Assembly (NCBI GenBank): GCA_910592205.1
Contig: CAJVPJ010000409.1
Coordinates: 1 to 25,851 of the forward strand
Direction: 5' to 3'
Source of the DNA: Paraglomus occultum
Lineage: Eukaryota; Glomeromycota; Glomeromycetes; Paraglomerales; Paraglomeraceae
Length of the DNA: 25,851 nt
Part shown: positions 1 through 9,977 of the stretch, piece after piece
Layout: each line of letters begins with the position of its first letter
Position numbering within the stretch: the first letter of the stretch is position 1
Translations under genes and position numbers: made by a program
The notes under the pieces: model-generated
What the model saw: the letters and a program-made list of their open reading frames with translations, nothing else
What the model was told of the DNA's origin: nothing
Databases searched by the model: none

Positions 1-876
1 GCCATCCAAACTACAGATTTATTATCTCATATAATATTAATATTAAATTGTAGTTAACTAACTATTCAGATAATTTACCTGTGACATATGCACGCTTGAA
101 TAATAAAATAACTCCACTAAACAGTATGTTTTGGGGTTATATCTGTCTCTCTCGCTTCAGATAATTATTTGATTTGTCACAAAATCTTATGTATTTTGTA
201 GAATTATTCTGCTAGGAATACCGTGAATGAGGAAGATTGTTTAAAAAAATTGTTACTATTAAACCGATTTTTATACGAAAAGGCATTTCTGGTATTCTTT
301 TTTATCGAACGTTTCTCTTACTTTAATATCGTGTTTGTAATTGTAGATTGCTCTATAATTTTCTTTATCGGACTTGTACAATATTTGAATTAGAATCAGT
401 CACGTGTGGGCTATAAATATCATGTCGTGCATGCCTATCGTAACCAATAAAAACGATGTTATCTGTATGCACACTCTAGGCTCCATGCCGAAGGGCGTGC
501 ATACACTTTCCTTGTAAGGTCTCCGTATTCATTGCGCTTATTGATCGTACCCATTTTGCAATACATCATTGATATAACGGTGCATTTCGAAGACATATTG
601 TATAATAATCGTATATTTGCTTATACACTGCAACTTCATTTAAACCATTATTTTCGGCAAGCACTTACTTGCATAGTAAAATCCTTAATATTAAACCGCT
701 TTTGATTTTTTTTTTAGTTGGTGATCCGGAGATTTCGACCCCGGGCGTGTATAATGGAAGTTTCATGTACAGTGCATAACCTAAACCCTATTTGAAAGGT
801 CCGTTGCTGATCCCATAATGATATATAACATGCCACTTACCATATAACCAATGGGTTTTCCCCCACTAAGTTAAAC
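1..876. other. intergenic, no gene seen
   Basis: AT-rich sequence with no convincing open frame on either strand. A TATA-like stretch (CTATAAATAT) lies near 410-420 and a T run at about 709-716, but neither can be tied to a transcript. The last 100 bases are the immediate upstream region of the membrane protein gene, where the start context is AAACATGG. Confidence 0.5.
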
Positions 877-1868
877 ATGGCGACCTCCCAGAAACGTCCC
901 AGAACACCATCTACCGATTACGGGCCCTCACTCAGTCCGCCAACACTCGAAGAAATCACTCTTTGTTATTTATCTGTGGACGCAGCATTACGTAAGAATA
1001 CAAATAACTCTCACCCACTAGCAGTGGCAGAGGGTTCTATCGCTACTACAGAGATAAGAACAACATCTAGCGATCATGATAGCAGACGTTCGGGTCATGT
1101 CTCGCCGTGGGTCATAATTGTTTATTTGATTCTTGTTGTCAATGCTATATTAATGTCAGCTGTAATAATAATATTGATTCTTCTGATAAAGGTAAGTGTG
1201 CACATAATCGATCATTCGGCGAATATCAACCTTAACATAACTCAATATTAATGTTGACGCTTCTGACCTATTGCCATCGACAGGATGCCAATCATTACAA
1301 TAAAAAACGTCCAGCTCTAATCGCTTGGCTTACAATAGAGTCCTTGTTTCGTCTGTGCGCCGTTTGCTTTACGGCCGTAAAATATCCTATAACTCATACA
1401 ACAATCCATTCGCTGGGAATATTTTTGGGTACAGTATTGTCAGCAATCTAATGTGATTAAATGTAATCATCAATTGGTCAAACTTGTATTTATATCATAT
1501 CATATTTACAACCAGGAAAAGAATATTACTCCACCTTGGTCAATTCATTCTGGCCTGACTCTGATCCATTTAAAGCGTTTGTAAACCTGCCAGGCATTAG
1601 GATTGATCTCGTATGGTTTAAGCAAGGCTTGTGTTATGCATTGGTTAATACAATCATTGGCATCTGGATTTGGGTTACGACATGGGAAGCGGTAACAGAT
1701 GTTAAAGATGATTATGCCAAATTGTTAGCTATAGTCGGTCTAGTTGCGTGTATAACTAATAACATCAGCTGTCTTATCGGCACTCCCCTTGTAATTTGGG
1801 CGAGTCTCCGCACACCAACGAGTCATGATGATGATGTAGTAATGAGCCAAATAGAGACGCGGGTTTGA
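877..1868 (+). CDS. multi-pass membrane protein, unknown family (3 exons)
   Basis: I do not recognise this family. The gene model is exons 877-1191, 1284-1428 and 1516-1868, giving 270 residues. Intron 1 (GTAAGT...ACAG, phase 0) and intron 2 (GTACAG...CCAG, phase 1) join the three open frames without a stop, which is the main support for the model. The first ~70 residues are polar and Ser/Thr-rich. Strongly hydrophobic segments follow at about residues 78-104, 115-140, 190-212 and 222-253, so four membrane spans are likely, and the tail is short and acidic (SHDDDVV). The aromatic-rich third segment (IGIWIWVTTW) and the fourth are close together, consistent with a small tetraspan protein. The start has a good eukaryotic context (AAACATGG). 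An AATAAA signal lies near 2160. Function is unknown; the intron 2 donor is the least certain part of the model. Confidence 0.65.
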
Positions 1869-2414
1869 AAACTGTTCGACACATAACAATTACAAACATC
1901 TACTTGAAGTAGAAAGTTTATACGAGTGATTTACGAGGTATGAAAAAACACCAAGATATCAACAATTGATTATCCTATGTCAAACCAGAAAAGAAAGCCG
2001 ACACAATTGTAGTGGTTTAATTAGCGGACGTTTAGGGGGTGTTTTAGATCATCTCATGCTGACGGAGTACATAATACGATTATTGCTTCGTTTTTAAATA
2101 GCTTTTCTTAGAATAAGGCGACTTGTAAAAATATTGCTTAACTAGAGTATTATATTAAATAATAAAGTTGTATAGAAACTTATTAATACCTACATACGTC
2201 GACGAGTGCTGAAATGGTTGATAGGAACGCATTCACAAACACTTTTGACCAAGATTCTATATTGTCTGTTACATTGGCGGATATAATTAGGATGACGTCT
2301 AAAAAATGCTCTCAGCATGCATCCCTGTTTACAAGTCTCGGTCATATGGAGACCTGCGCGATTACATATCCATTGCATTGCTGAACAACCAACAAACTGT
2401 CATAGATGCCGCAA
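1869..2414. other. intergenic, 3' flank of membrane gene
   Basis: AT-rich sequence with an AATAAA polyadenylation-like signal at about 2160-2165. A 62-codon open frame on the minus strand (2190-2378) lies directly downstream of the exonuclease relic. It has several Cys residues but no motif I can name, so it is not called as a gene. Confidence 0.4.
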
Positions 2415-2418
2415 TTCT

Positions 2419-2631
2419 TTAAAATTGTACGTCATCCGGGAAAGTACATAAATCGACGGCGGCGTAATTTAATTGTGTACAGTCAAACCAAGGGTCAGAA
2501 ACAGAACTACGTATATCACATGCTAGAGACAAATTTCTTGGTTTTACAAGCCTTTTTAGGACTAGTTCACGCATACTATCGTTGACGATTTTATCTTTTA
2601 GTTTGCCAACAGGCATTTTGAGTAACGTCAA
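2419..2631 (-). pseudogene. relic of a WRN/RNase D-type 3'-5' exonuclease domain
   Basis: The 70-codon open frame ends with a stretch resembling the C-terminal part of DEDDy 3'-5' exonuclease domains (WRN exonuclease, RNase D). A Leu/Lys-rich helix with LKRLVK is followed by SDPWFDCTQLNYAAVD, matching the family pattern in which a Trp and a Pro/Leu/Gln stretch lead into YAA-[LIV]-D. The Tyr and Asp of that last motif are conserved catalytic or metal-binding residues in the family. Nothing upstream supplies the other two acidic motifs (the frame closes at a stop near 2660), and the frame ends just after the motif. I read it as a decayed fragment. A short exon of a spliced gene is possible but no clear partner exons were found. 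Confidence 0.35.
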
Positions 2632-2639
2632 TCTATTAT

Positions 2640-5560
2640 ATTGAGCCCGACAACAAAATATGGCCTAATTGTATAGTGTTCTGCAACTGTTAGCTAAAGT
2701 ATCAGTAACATTGGATGGTTTGTAGACGTCTGTCATAATAAACAGCTTACGGTTGTGACTTCATGTTTGTTGTTACTTTTTTTATTCTAATGTTACTACT
2801 AAACCCAACGTAATGTACGCATTTTCCACCGTGCATACGTTGTTTGTTCATTCTGCGGTTCTCTTTCGTTATAGTAAAGCGTTTGTATATTCGGACAGGT
2901 TTGTGAGAATGTTATCGGTTATGATTGCCAATAATAAAAAATAAAGTCTACATTTGTGATACTTCTCTATGCAGATATTCAAAATACACCAAATAAAGTA
3001 ACCTAGACATAATTTCAAACTCTATTCTACGTTTGGCAGGCAGGCAAGTAGGTTCCAGAGTACAATACTTGTTAACTACTTCATTTAGCATGCAGTTAAC
3101 ATTTCTGGTGATTACACAATCTCAATTAGTAATAGTTTTTTTATTATTAATTCCTTGTTAAGCAATTCGTGTTTTCGAAGGTTTCACACATAATGCGACA
3201 AATACTAATACTAATTCAAATCGTAAATATTAATTTCAGTGCAAATTTTTTGCATTATCTTGTAAATCGTAGATATTTCGATACTAATTTTTCAGTTATG
3301 CGAAACTTGAGGTTACGTCAATTTTATGTTAATGTTTGTGTCAAATACTGAACAGCAGATCCGGCATTTATTATAAATACACTTTTTTTCTTTTGTGTCC
3401 CCGTCTAGCAATTGGACACAATATATAAGCTCAAAACCACAGCGTTAACTACAAACTTTATAAATTTCCTAAAATTTAAATATGGTATCATTATCACCAA
3501 TTTTACAATGTTTTTTTGGGGGTTAAGTTTAGCTTGTCTGTGCTTTTCTTGCCTTTTATCTAAGAAAAACAAAAAAAAGCTACCGACACTGCAACTGATA
3601 TGGGACTAGAAGTAGCAATATAATTAGAAGTAGTAGAAGTGACAGTCACAATAGAATCTTCGTCAACCAGCTCCCGTGCGACAGCAATAGAAAAGGCAGG
3701 GAAAGGGCAGACACAGAAGCTGAGAGAACAAAACAATAAGCAACAACAATAAGGCAATTGTAAACTAATTATATATATACTCTTTTTTTGGCTTGGAAAA
3801 CTAAAAACCATAACTACATCTCTACGTAAAGTTCCAAAACCATTTTTTTTACCGGGAAAAATTATTCTTCTCGATACTTTTTTATTAATTCACAAAAACC
3901 GTTTTTTTAAAGTATTATTTGTGGTGTCTTTCTTTACCGAGGCAAAAAGGCACAAACTTTGACTGTCCAAATTACATACAAAGTCCAAAGTCAAAGTGTC
4001 AACAAAATTCCAAAACAATTTTACTCTAAGCCACATGAAATGACCGATTGGATAACAACAAAAACTTTAAATTAATCGGCTTGATAACTGAAGACCCGAA
4101 TTTAAGAATGAGAACATTACCGATTTATATTTTCCTCTCAATAACTTGAAGTTAATAACCATAGCTCGAATAATTTGGAAGGCTTAGCCTCGCCTCAGCG
4201 TGCTAATTCAAATTGCTTTATTACTAAGATTATTTATAATTTATTACAAATACATCGATATATTAATATGATATGTTAATATTTGTAATGCTATTGTTTT
4301 TATTTAGTACTCGTAAATATTCTGACTTAATGTCTCTTTACTCTATTATAAATAGCAAAAAATTTTCAATCTAAAATTTGGTCTAAAGTAGCGTACGCTT
4401 TTTGTAGAGGAAAGCCAGCTATTGGATGTTATAGGGCTGTTATCCAAACCTTAACCGAATGATTGAATAATCTAAGAATTGGTCTTTACCAGTCAGTGTA
4501 ATTGTGACTTATTTATACATGTTGAGCTATTTAGATATAACTGCTAATTAGCTGAATACACAGAGCAAGAATTCTATATAATAAACAAATCCAGTTTGTA
4601 GAAAAGCTGTAGTATTGTTAATTTAAACTGTTATGACAAATAAAAAAGCCCACTTTCATATTCTCTGATTGGGTAACAAGTCTAATAAAACGCTGCTGTT
4701 GGGTGCTATAATGCAACGTGTTCTTGAGTTAATCAATTTCAGATTAATTTGTTCTTTGGTTGAGTACTTATTGAAAAAATAATGAGGTAATCTAATTCTA
4801 TTACATAAAATTTAGTCAAAACATCTTTTACTTTTGAATCATCTACTCATGTTGCAGATAGCCTAATAGTTGATTACGTTTTATATTTTATAATTAATAC
4901 AAGATAACGTATTAGTATCTATACTTGTTATTTGGGTGTTACGTTGTATATTTGTGAAGGGCTAACCTTTTATGAGAAAAAAGCCAATTATAAAAAAATT
5001 GCTTTACTCTTTGGAAATAAATATTGTTAATATTATAAAGTTTATGTTTACATAAAACTTTATCAATGTTGTTTTACTACCGTCATGTATAAATAAGTAT
5101 TATAAAAAATTACTCCGGTAATTGAAGACCAAAAACATCGACAATACACACATTAGATTATAGAACTCACAAGACAGGCAGGCAAGTCGTTGGCAATAAC
5201 ACCAGTTTATACACGTTGTTTGTTGTGTTACGATATCGATCTGCTGCGGGAGAATCGATTCATATATTTTAGAATTCTAACGATTAGTATATAAAAAAAC
5301 AATTTATTTATTAGAAAAAGATAAAAGCTTTATTTACATAAAATAATAAAACGTTTTTACATAGATATCCTTTTCAAACATATGTTTGTTTCCGTCCAAC
5401 TTGTGAAATTATACTTATCATAATATAGAATACCAGCTTGAAAAAGTAGAAATTCAAATCATACCACTTATGATACATACAACAATATTAATATATGCAT
5501 ATTACAAACTTTATCAAATTACATGACTGAAAGTCAATCGTATAGTATGCTGTAGCTTAC
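2640..5560. other. gene-poor stretch, about 2.9 kb
   Basis: Very AT-rich with A and T runs. Open frames here (3169-3351, 3412-3609, and 3560-3811 on the minus strand) are short, low in complexity and lack recognisable motifs. A GGCAGGCAAGT string occurs twice (about 3040 and 5176). Minus-strand AATAAATAAA (plus-strand TTTATTTATT at 5303-5312) could serve as the polyadenylation signal of the minus-strand gene ending at 5627. Confidence 0.4.
5035..5063. repeat. short inverted repeat
   Basis: ATAAAGTTTATG and CATAAAACTTTAT flank a TTTA loop, giving a near-perfect 12-13 bp stem with one bulged base. In sequence this AT-rich it may be chance. No role is assigned. Confidence 0.35.
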
Positions 5561-5626
5561 GCCAAGGATATATTGGGTTCTCAAAGAGTTTGGTTGTCGA
5601 GCAAGTCGTTATAATAGTAAAGCTTT

Positions 5627-6502
5627 CTATCGTGAAATATCAAAACTTTTCCGAGCCTCATTACTAGCTCTTTTCCAGGCGATCAACGCCATTTTGGCGA
5701 CGTCCTTGCGTTGCACGCCAACTAAACATTCAGCTAGAATGCATCTAAAAAAGGTAAAGTCATCGACAATTTTCGTCCATCCGCACTGTTTAGCCATTTC
5801 GCGAGCTTCAGACATAGTGGGTATTGGAAATTCGAGAAACAGTTTTCGGGCACAATAGTAAATCGAGGCCATTTTTCTTGATTTATCTCCCACTTTTCGC
5901 TCCGTAACGTTTAACGTAAAATCGCGCAAGTACGATACGTCCATTTCATTAAGAAGATACTTGTATTCGGGTGTAAGGTAAATGTTTATGCCAGATGGTG
6001 TAATTTGGATATTTTGTGTGAGTTGTGCTGTTTGTTTTGACTTGTCAATGTTGAGAATAGTGGAAGTCACAGATATTGGATTCTCAAAAGTCTGAGTTGT
6101 CGAACGAGTCGTGTAATTGTCGTGCCTAGTAAAGGTTTCTATTCCAAAATTGAAATTTTTTCGAGTCTCATCACTAGCTTTTTTCCAAGCGATCAACGCT
6201 ATTTTGGCGACGTCCTTGCGTTGCACGTCAACTAGACATTCAGCTAGGATGCATCTAAAATAGCTAAAATCATCGACGATCTTCGTCCATCCGCACCGTT
6301 TAGCCATCTCCCGAGCTTCAGGCATAGTGGGTATTTGGAAGTCAAGCAACAATGTTCCACAAAAGTAGATCGAGGCCATTTTTCTTGGTTCATCGTTCAC
6401 TGTCTTCTCTGTAACGTTTAACGTAGAGTCGCGCAAGTAAAATACGTCTATTTCATTAAGAAGGTACTTGTATTCGGGAGTAAGGTAGTTTGGCTTCATC
6501 AT
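5627..6502 (-). CDS. two-unit fused member of the tandem small-protein family
   Basis: The 291-residue protein is two diverged copies of the ~115-residue unit found singly at 7711-8076 and 9253-9609. Unit 1 covers residues 1-117 and unit 2 about 176-291, with a Ser/Thr/Asn-rich linker between them. The start of the linker corresponds at DNA level to the 3' flank of the single-copy genes. There the stop is in ...TCAGAATAGGG; here ...TTTGGAATAGAAAC has the same TAG shifted out of frame, so reading runs through former untranslated sequence into the next copy. Unit 2 has lost its own start (IYLTPEYK replaces MMKPNYLTPEYK). Conserved blocks are LTPEYKYLLNE, KMASIY, EAREMAK, CGWTKI, FFRCILAECLV and QRKDVAK..LIAWK. 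The C-terminal half of each unit (FRCIL then an Ala/Trp helix and R-K-[NS]-F) faintly resembles helices of an HMG box, a family heavily expanded in arbuscular mycorrhizal fungi; this is tentative. No intron is needed. Confidence 0.7.
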   Translation of the reverse strand: MMKPNYLTPEYKYLLNEIDVFYLRDSTLNVTEKTVNDEPRKMASIYFCGTLLLDFQIPTMPEAREMAKRCGWTKIVDDFSYFRCILAECLVDVQRKDVAKIALIAWKKASDETRKNFNFGIETFTRHDNYTTRSTTQTFENPISVTSTILNIDKSKQTAQLTQNIQITPSGINIYLTPEYKYLLNEMDVSYLRDFTLNVTERKVGDKSRKMASIYYCARKLFLEFPIPTMSEAREMAKQCGWTKIVDDFTFFRCILAECLVGVQRKDVAKMALIAWKRASNEARKSFDISR

Positions 6503-6505
6503 TGT

Positions 6506-6547
6506 TTACCTGGTGCGAAAGACTAGTATTTCTCGAACGAAATTCAT
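6506..6547 (-). promoter_or_regulatory. upstream ORF, 13 codons, in frame with the fused gene
   Basis: A 13-residue frame (MNFVREILVFRTR) ends in TAA, followed by one codon (ACA) and then the ATGATG of the 5627-6502 gene, all in the same frame. The same arrangement with 12 codons occurs before the other two gene copies; this one is longer by exactly one codon. It may be a translational control element or the remains of an N-terminal extension. Confidence 0.4.
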
Positions 6548-7710
6548 GTTTAAATATTTTCCTGTATCGGAATTGGAATGTCATGGTAGAAATATCCCAA
6601 AATATCATTATAATAAGAACTTCATACCTATATGCAGTCGTATAATCGATAATTTGCATATTCTATTTATATTGATTGCTCTACGTAAATGTACAGGAAA
6701 TCCACAAAAGAACAGTATTTTTCCGTTTGTTCTGTGTTCAAGCATTAGCACACATAAACTCGAGGTCTGAATTATATTAGTTACTTTACTTTTGTTTTGT
6801 AAACATTGATTATACCTTTTCCTTGAAAATCTTGATAGAAAAGGTATGGTTATTCACGAACAGAATCAATAACAGTTGAAATCAATCCAGAGAACCATCA
6901 ATTTAATACCCGAGTTGCCTGCTCATTAGTAGAAAATGTGGGTATTGACATATTCAACATGTGCTAGCGTGACATGCTCGAAGAAACCCGTAGGCGTTTT
7001 TTCAAGCGTTTATGTGATAAAGTCGCAGATAGCGATAACAAATACAACAAGAACACATGTTAGCATTCGTGCGCAAGGCGAAAGGTTTGTATGGTGAGCG
7101 TCTTGTTAAGTTTTACCTATAACTTGTGAGAATGTATTGATAACTTCAAGTCTACAGTTTGTCTTAATTCTGGTATTTCGTATGAATGAGTATGTTGTTT
7201 TGCAACGATTATCACGGACGCCTAGTACACGTATTATAACGTGACTTTGTATCTTAGTTACAACAAAACTCGAATATATCAAATGGAAGTAGAGGTGAAC
7301 AAGAATTAAGAGCTGACATTCTTGGTACACAGGGGAGGTGTTAACTGTAAAAAATAAAGCCGGTTTTTGCAATAACGATTTTGCTGCGGAGAGATTAATT
7401 TGGGATACTTTTGCGGGCACATAATGATAATTGTTGTGGGCGTAGTCGAACCATCTCAACATAATTGATATGAAGAAAAAACTTTATATTCGCATAAAAA
7501 TAATCGAACGATATTACTTCCCTAACTATACGTTATTTCCGATCCGCTTGAAGATATTAAAAATTCTTACATGCAGTTGCAGTTTATTACATGTTACGAA
7601 CTTTCACCAAGTTTCCATACCGAGACAAGCCACAAGTATTGAATTCTTAAAAAGTTTGGGCTGTCAAACAAGTCGTATGTAGTCCAGACCTAGCAAAGCT
7701 TTCCCTTTTC

Positions 7711-8076
7711 CTATTCTGAAATACAGAAACTTTTCCGAGACTCAGCATAAGCACGCCTCCAAGCGATCAACGCTATTTTGGCAACGTGCTTGCGTTGCAC
7801 GTCAACTAGAAATTCAGCTAGGATGCATCTAAAATAGCTAAATTCATCCAAGATTTTCGTCCATCCGCACTGTTTAGCCATTTCGCGAGCCTCAGACCTA
7901 GTGGGTATTGGGAAGTCAAGCAACAGTTTTCCACAATAGTAAACCGAGGCCATTTTTCTTGGTTCATCGTTCACTGTCTTCTCTGTAACGCTTAACGTAG
8001 AGTCGTGCAAGTACGATACGTCCATTTCATTAAGAAGGTACTTGTATTCGGGAGTAAGGTAGTTTGGCTTCATCAT
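7711..8076 (-). CDS. tandem small-protein family, single-unit copy
   Basis: The protein has 121 residues, is intronless, and starts at a double ATG (MMKPNYLTPEYKYLLNEMD). It shares all conserved blocks with the neighbouring copies: KMASVYYCG, LLLDFPIPT, EAREMAKQCGWTKI, FSYFRCILAE and VDVQRK. Compared with the 9253-9609 copy it has about 14 substitutions, many in otherwise shared positions (HDSTLS for RDSTLN, LAEFLV for LRECLV, RRAYAES for KRAREES). The C-terminal Ala/Trp helix with RKSF suggests a degenerate HMG-box-like or other small helical domain, a weak resemblance only. The stop TAG lies in the CAGAATAGG context shared with the 9253 copy. Function is unknown. Intact frames in several copies despite diverging flanks argue that the protein is made. 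Confidence 0.65.
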   Translation of the reverse strand: MMKPNYLTPEYKYLLNEMDVSYLHDSTLSVTEKTVNDEPRKMASVYYCGKLLLDFPIPTRSEAREMAKQCGWTKILDEFSYFRCILAEFLVDVQRKHVAKIALIAWRRAYAESRKSFCISE

Positions 8077-8079
8077 TGT

Positions 8080-8118
8080 TTACCTGGTGAGAAAGTCGTT
8101 TTCTTGAACTGAATTCAT
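8080..8118 (-). promoter_or_regulatory. upstream ORF, 12 codons, in frame with the gene below
   Basis: The frame MNSVQENDFLTR ends in TAA, then comes ACA and the ATGATG of the 7711-8076 gene, all in one reading frame. The peptide is identical to the one before the 9253-9609 gene. The stop sits in ACCAGGTAAACAATG, which also resembles a splice donor (CAG|GTAAAC), so a spliced reading cannot be excluded. Confidence 0.4.
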
Positions 8119-9252
8119 ACCTAAATATCCCTGCATTGAAGTGTTACGGTAACAAAAAGTCCCAAAATATCATTATAATAAGATCCGTCTTTACACCTAT
8201 ATTCGGTTGTATAATCGATAATTTCATTATGCGCAGTTGCAATGGATGCATATTCTATTGCTCTACGCAAATGTACATTTGGCGTACAGGAAATCCCGTC
8301 CGCCACCACAAATTACATTTGTTTTGTGCTCAGCGTTAGCACACATGTACTCGAGGTCTGAACTATGTCAAGTTACCTTACCTTTGATACCTTTTGCTTT
8401 GTAAGCATTGATGATACCTTTTTCTTGCTTGGAAATCTTGAAAGAATGTTAGAAAAGGTATGATTATTCACGACCTAGATCAATACTATTGAATCAATCT
8501 AGAAAACTATTTGTTCAATACCCGAGTTGCCTGCTCATAGGGGTATTAAATCCTGCGTGTACTCACGTGACATTCTCGGAAGCCGTTCTGCCGGGCGTTT
8601 ATGTGATGAAGGCGGGCGCAGATAGTGACAACCAATAAAACAAGAGCATATGTTAGCATTTGTACGCAAGGCGGGGAAGGCTTGTATGGTGAGTGTCTTG
8701 TTAAGTCTAACATGTACTTTCAACTGTAACCTGCGAGAATGCATTGGTAGCTTCAAGTCTACAGTTAGTCTTTATTGTATTTTTCGATTATGGGCCTTAT
8801 AGTTGCGCACATACGAGTAAATAATAATTATTGTTTATCATTATATTGTGTGGCTTTGTATTTTTGAACTCGAATCGTTCAAAAACAAGTAGAAGTTAGT
8901 AACAAAGATTAAGAACTGGCATTCTTACGACATAGAGTTAACTGTAGCAAATTTAAAGAATAAAGCCAGTTTTGCGACTATTCTGCTGCGGAGAAATTAC
9001 ATCTATCTATATTTGCGCGCACAATGGGCATAATACGTAGTCGAACCACTTCATACGATTAATATAAGAGCAGCTTTTATTAGATATCCTTTGTTGTTTG
9101 GCCGCTATTCCATTCGCTTGAAGATATTACCATTCCCAGTCATAGTTTATACATATTACAAACTTCATCAAGTTTCCAGGACATATTGGGTTCTCAAAAA
9201 GTTTGGGCTGTCGAACAAGTCGTATAGTAGTCCAGACCTAATAAAGCTTTCC

Positions 9253-9609
9253 CTATTCTGAAATATCGAAACTTTTCCGAGACTCCTCACGAGCTCTTTT
9301 CCAAGCGATCGACGCTATTCTGGCAACGTCCTTGCGCTGCACGTCAACTAGACATTCACGTAGGATGCATCTAAAATAGCTAAAGTCATCCAAGATTTTC
9401 GTCCATCCGCACTGTTTAGCCATTTCGCGAGCTTCAGACATAGTGGGTATTGGAAAGTCAAGCCCACAATAGTAGACCGAGGCCATTTTTCTTGGTTCAT
9501 CGTTCACTGTCTTCTCTGTAACGTTTAACGTAGAGTCGCGCAAGTACGATACGTCCATTTCATTAAGAAGGTACTTGTATTCGGGAGTAAGGTAGTTTGG
9601 CTTCATCAT
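9253..9609 (-). CDS. tandem small-protein family, single-unit copy nearest the MBL gene
   Basis: The protein has 118 residues, is intronless, and starts MMKPNYLTPEYKYLLNEMD like its neighbours. Relative to the 7711-8076 copy it carries a clean 9-base deletion that removes three residues (YYCGKLLLDF becomes YYCGLDF), keeping the frame. The remaining blocks (EAREMAKQCGWTKILDDF, SYFRCIL, VDVQRKDVA, AWKRAREESRKSF) are intact. It is divergently arranged with the metallo-beta-lactamase-fold gene, whose start is 368 bp away, so the intervening DNA may serve both. Function is unknown; the same weak HMG-box-like impression applies to residues of about 75-115. Confidence 0.65.
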   Translation of the reverse strand: MMKPNYLTPEYKYLLNEMDVSYLRDSTLNVTEKTVNDEPRKMASVYYCGLDFPIPTMSEAREMAKQCGWTKILDDFSYFRCILRECLVDVQRKDVARIASIAWKRAREESRKSFDISE

Positions 9610-9612
9610 TGT

Positions 9613-9651
9613 TTACCTGGTGAGAAAGTCATTTTCTTGAACTGAATTCAT
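9613..9651 (-). promoter_or_regulatory. upstream ORF, 12 codons, in frame with the gene below
   Basis: MNSVQENDFLTR then TAA, ACA and the gene's ATGATG, all in frame. In this copy the same frame stays open further upstream (to about 9852, 79 codons), so the 12 codons are the end of a longer open stretch that contains a peptide (YNDILG) also readable upstream of the 7711-8076 gene. Either an upstream ORF or a former N-terminal extension cut off by one TAA would explain it. Confidence 0.4.
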
Positions 9652-9977
9652 ACTTAAATATTCTTGCATCGAAACGTCACAGTAGCAAAAAACCCCCAAA
9701 ATATCATTATAATGAAAACTGTCTTCACACCTATATACAGTTGCATAATCGATAAGTTTGCTCATTCGCCCATTTCTTAATATGGCATGTTTTATTTGTA
9801 TTGATTTCCCCATGTGGATGTGGGATGGGCAAATCCCAAAATAGATTATCATTGCCCATTAACCTGATCCGCTCTCGAGGAAGATGTTTGCTTATTTGGC
9901 GTACAGGAAATTCCGCCTGACCTGACAATTACAACAACTCCGTTTTTGGGGTTATCGAATTATCAACGACATCTCCA

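Larger units (their letters stand above)
5565..9930. repeat. tandem segmental array carrying a small gene family
   Basis: Units of about 1.55 kb repeat head to tail. The starts of the three genes lie at 6502, 8076 and 9609, so the spacings are 1574 and 1533 bp. Similarity extends well outside the coding parts. The downstream block (TATTGGGTTCTC then TCGAACAAGTCGT) occurs at about 5571, 6075, 7637 and 9185. Upstream blocks include CCAAAATATCATTATAAT (about 6597, 8163, 9698), ATAATCGATAA (about 6641, 8211, 9747) and ATACCCGAGTTGCCTGCTCA (about 6906 and 8518). Unit III is interrupted: its upstream similarity stops near 9760 and resumes at about 9895 (TTTGGCGTACAGGAAAT), so about 130 bp differ from unit II. 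The leftmost copy (5627 to about 5990) lacks a complete upstream region. Confidence 0.85.

Noticed and set aside
3560-3811. 83-codon minus-strand frame, Ser/Val/Thr-rich
   Set aside because: Low-complexity repeat-like DNA (AGTAG/ACAGTC tracts) explains the open frame.
6456-6659. 67-codon minus-strand frame overlapping the start of the fused gene
   Set aside because: Runs out of frame through the gene start; the corresponding reading is not preserved in the other copies.
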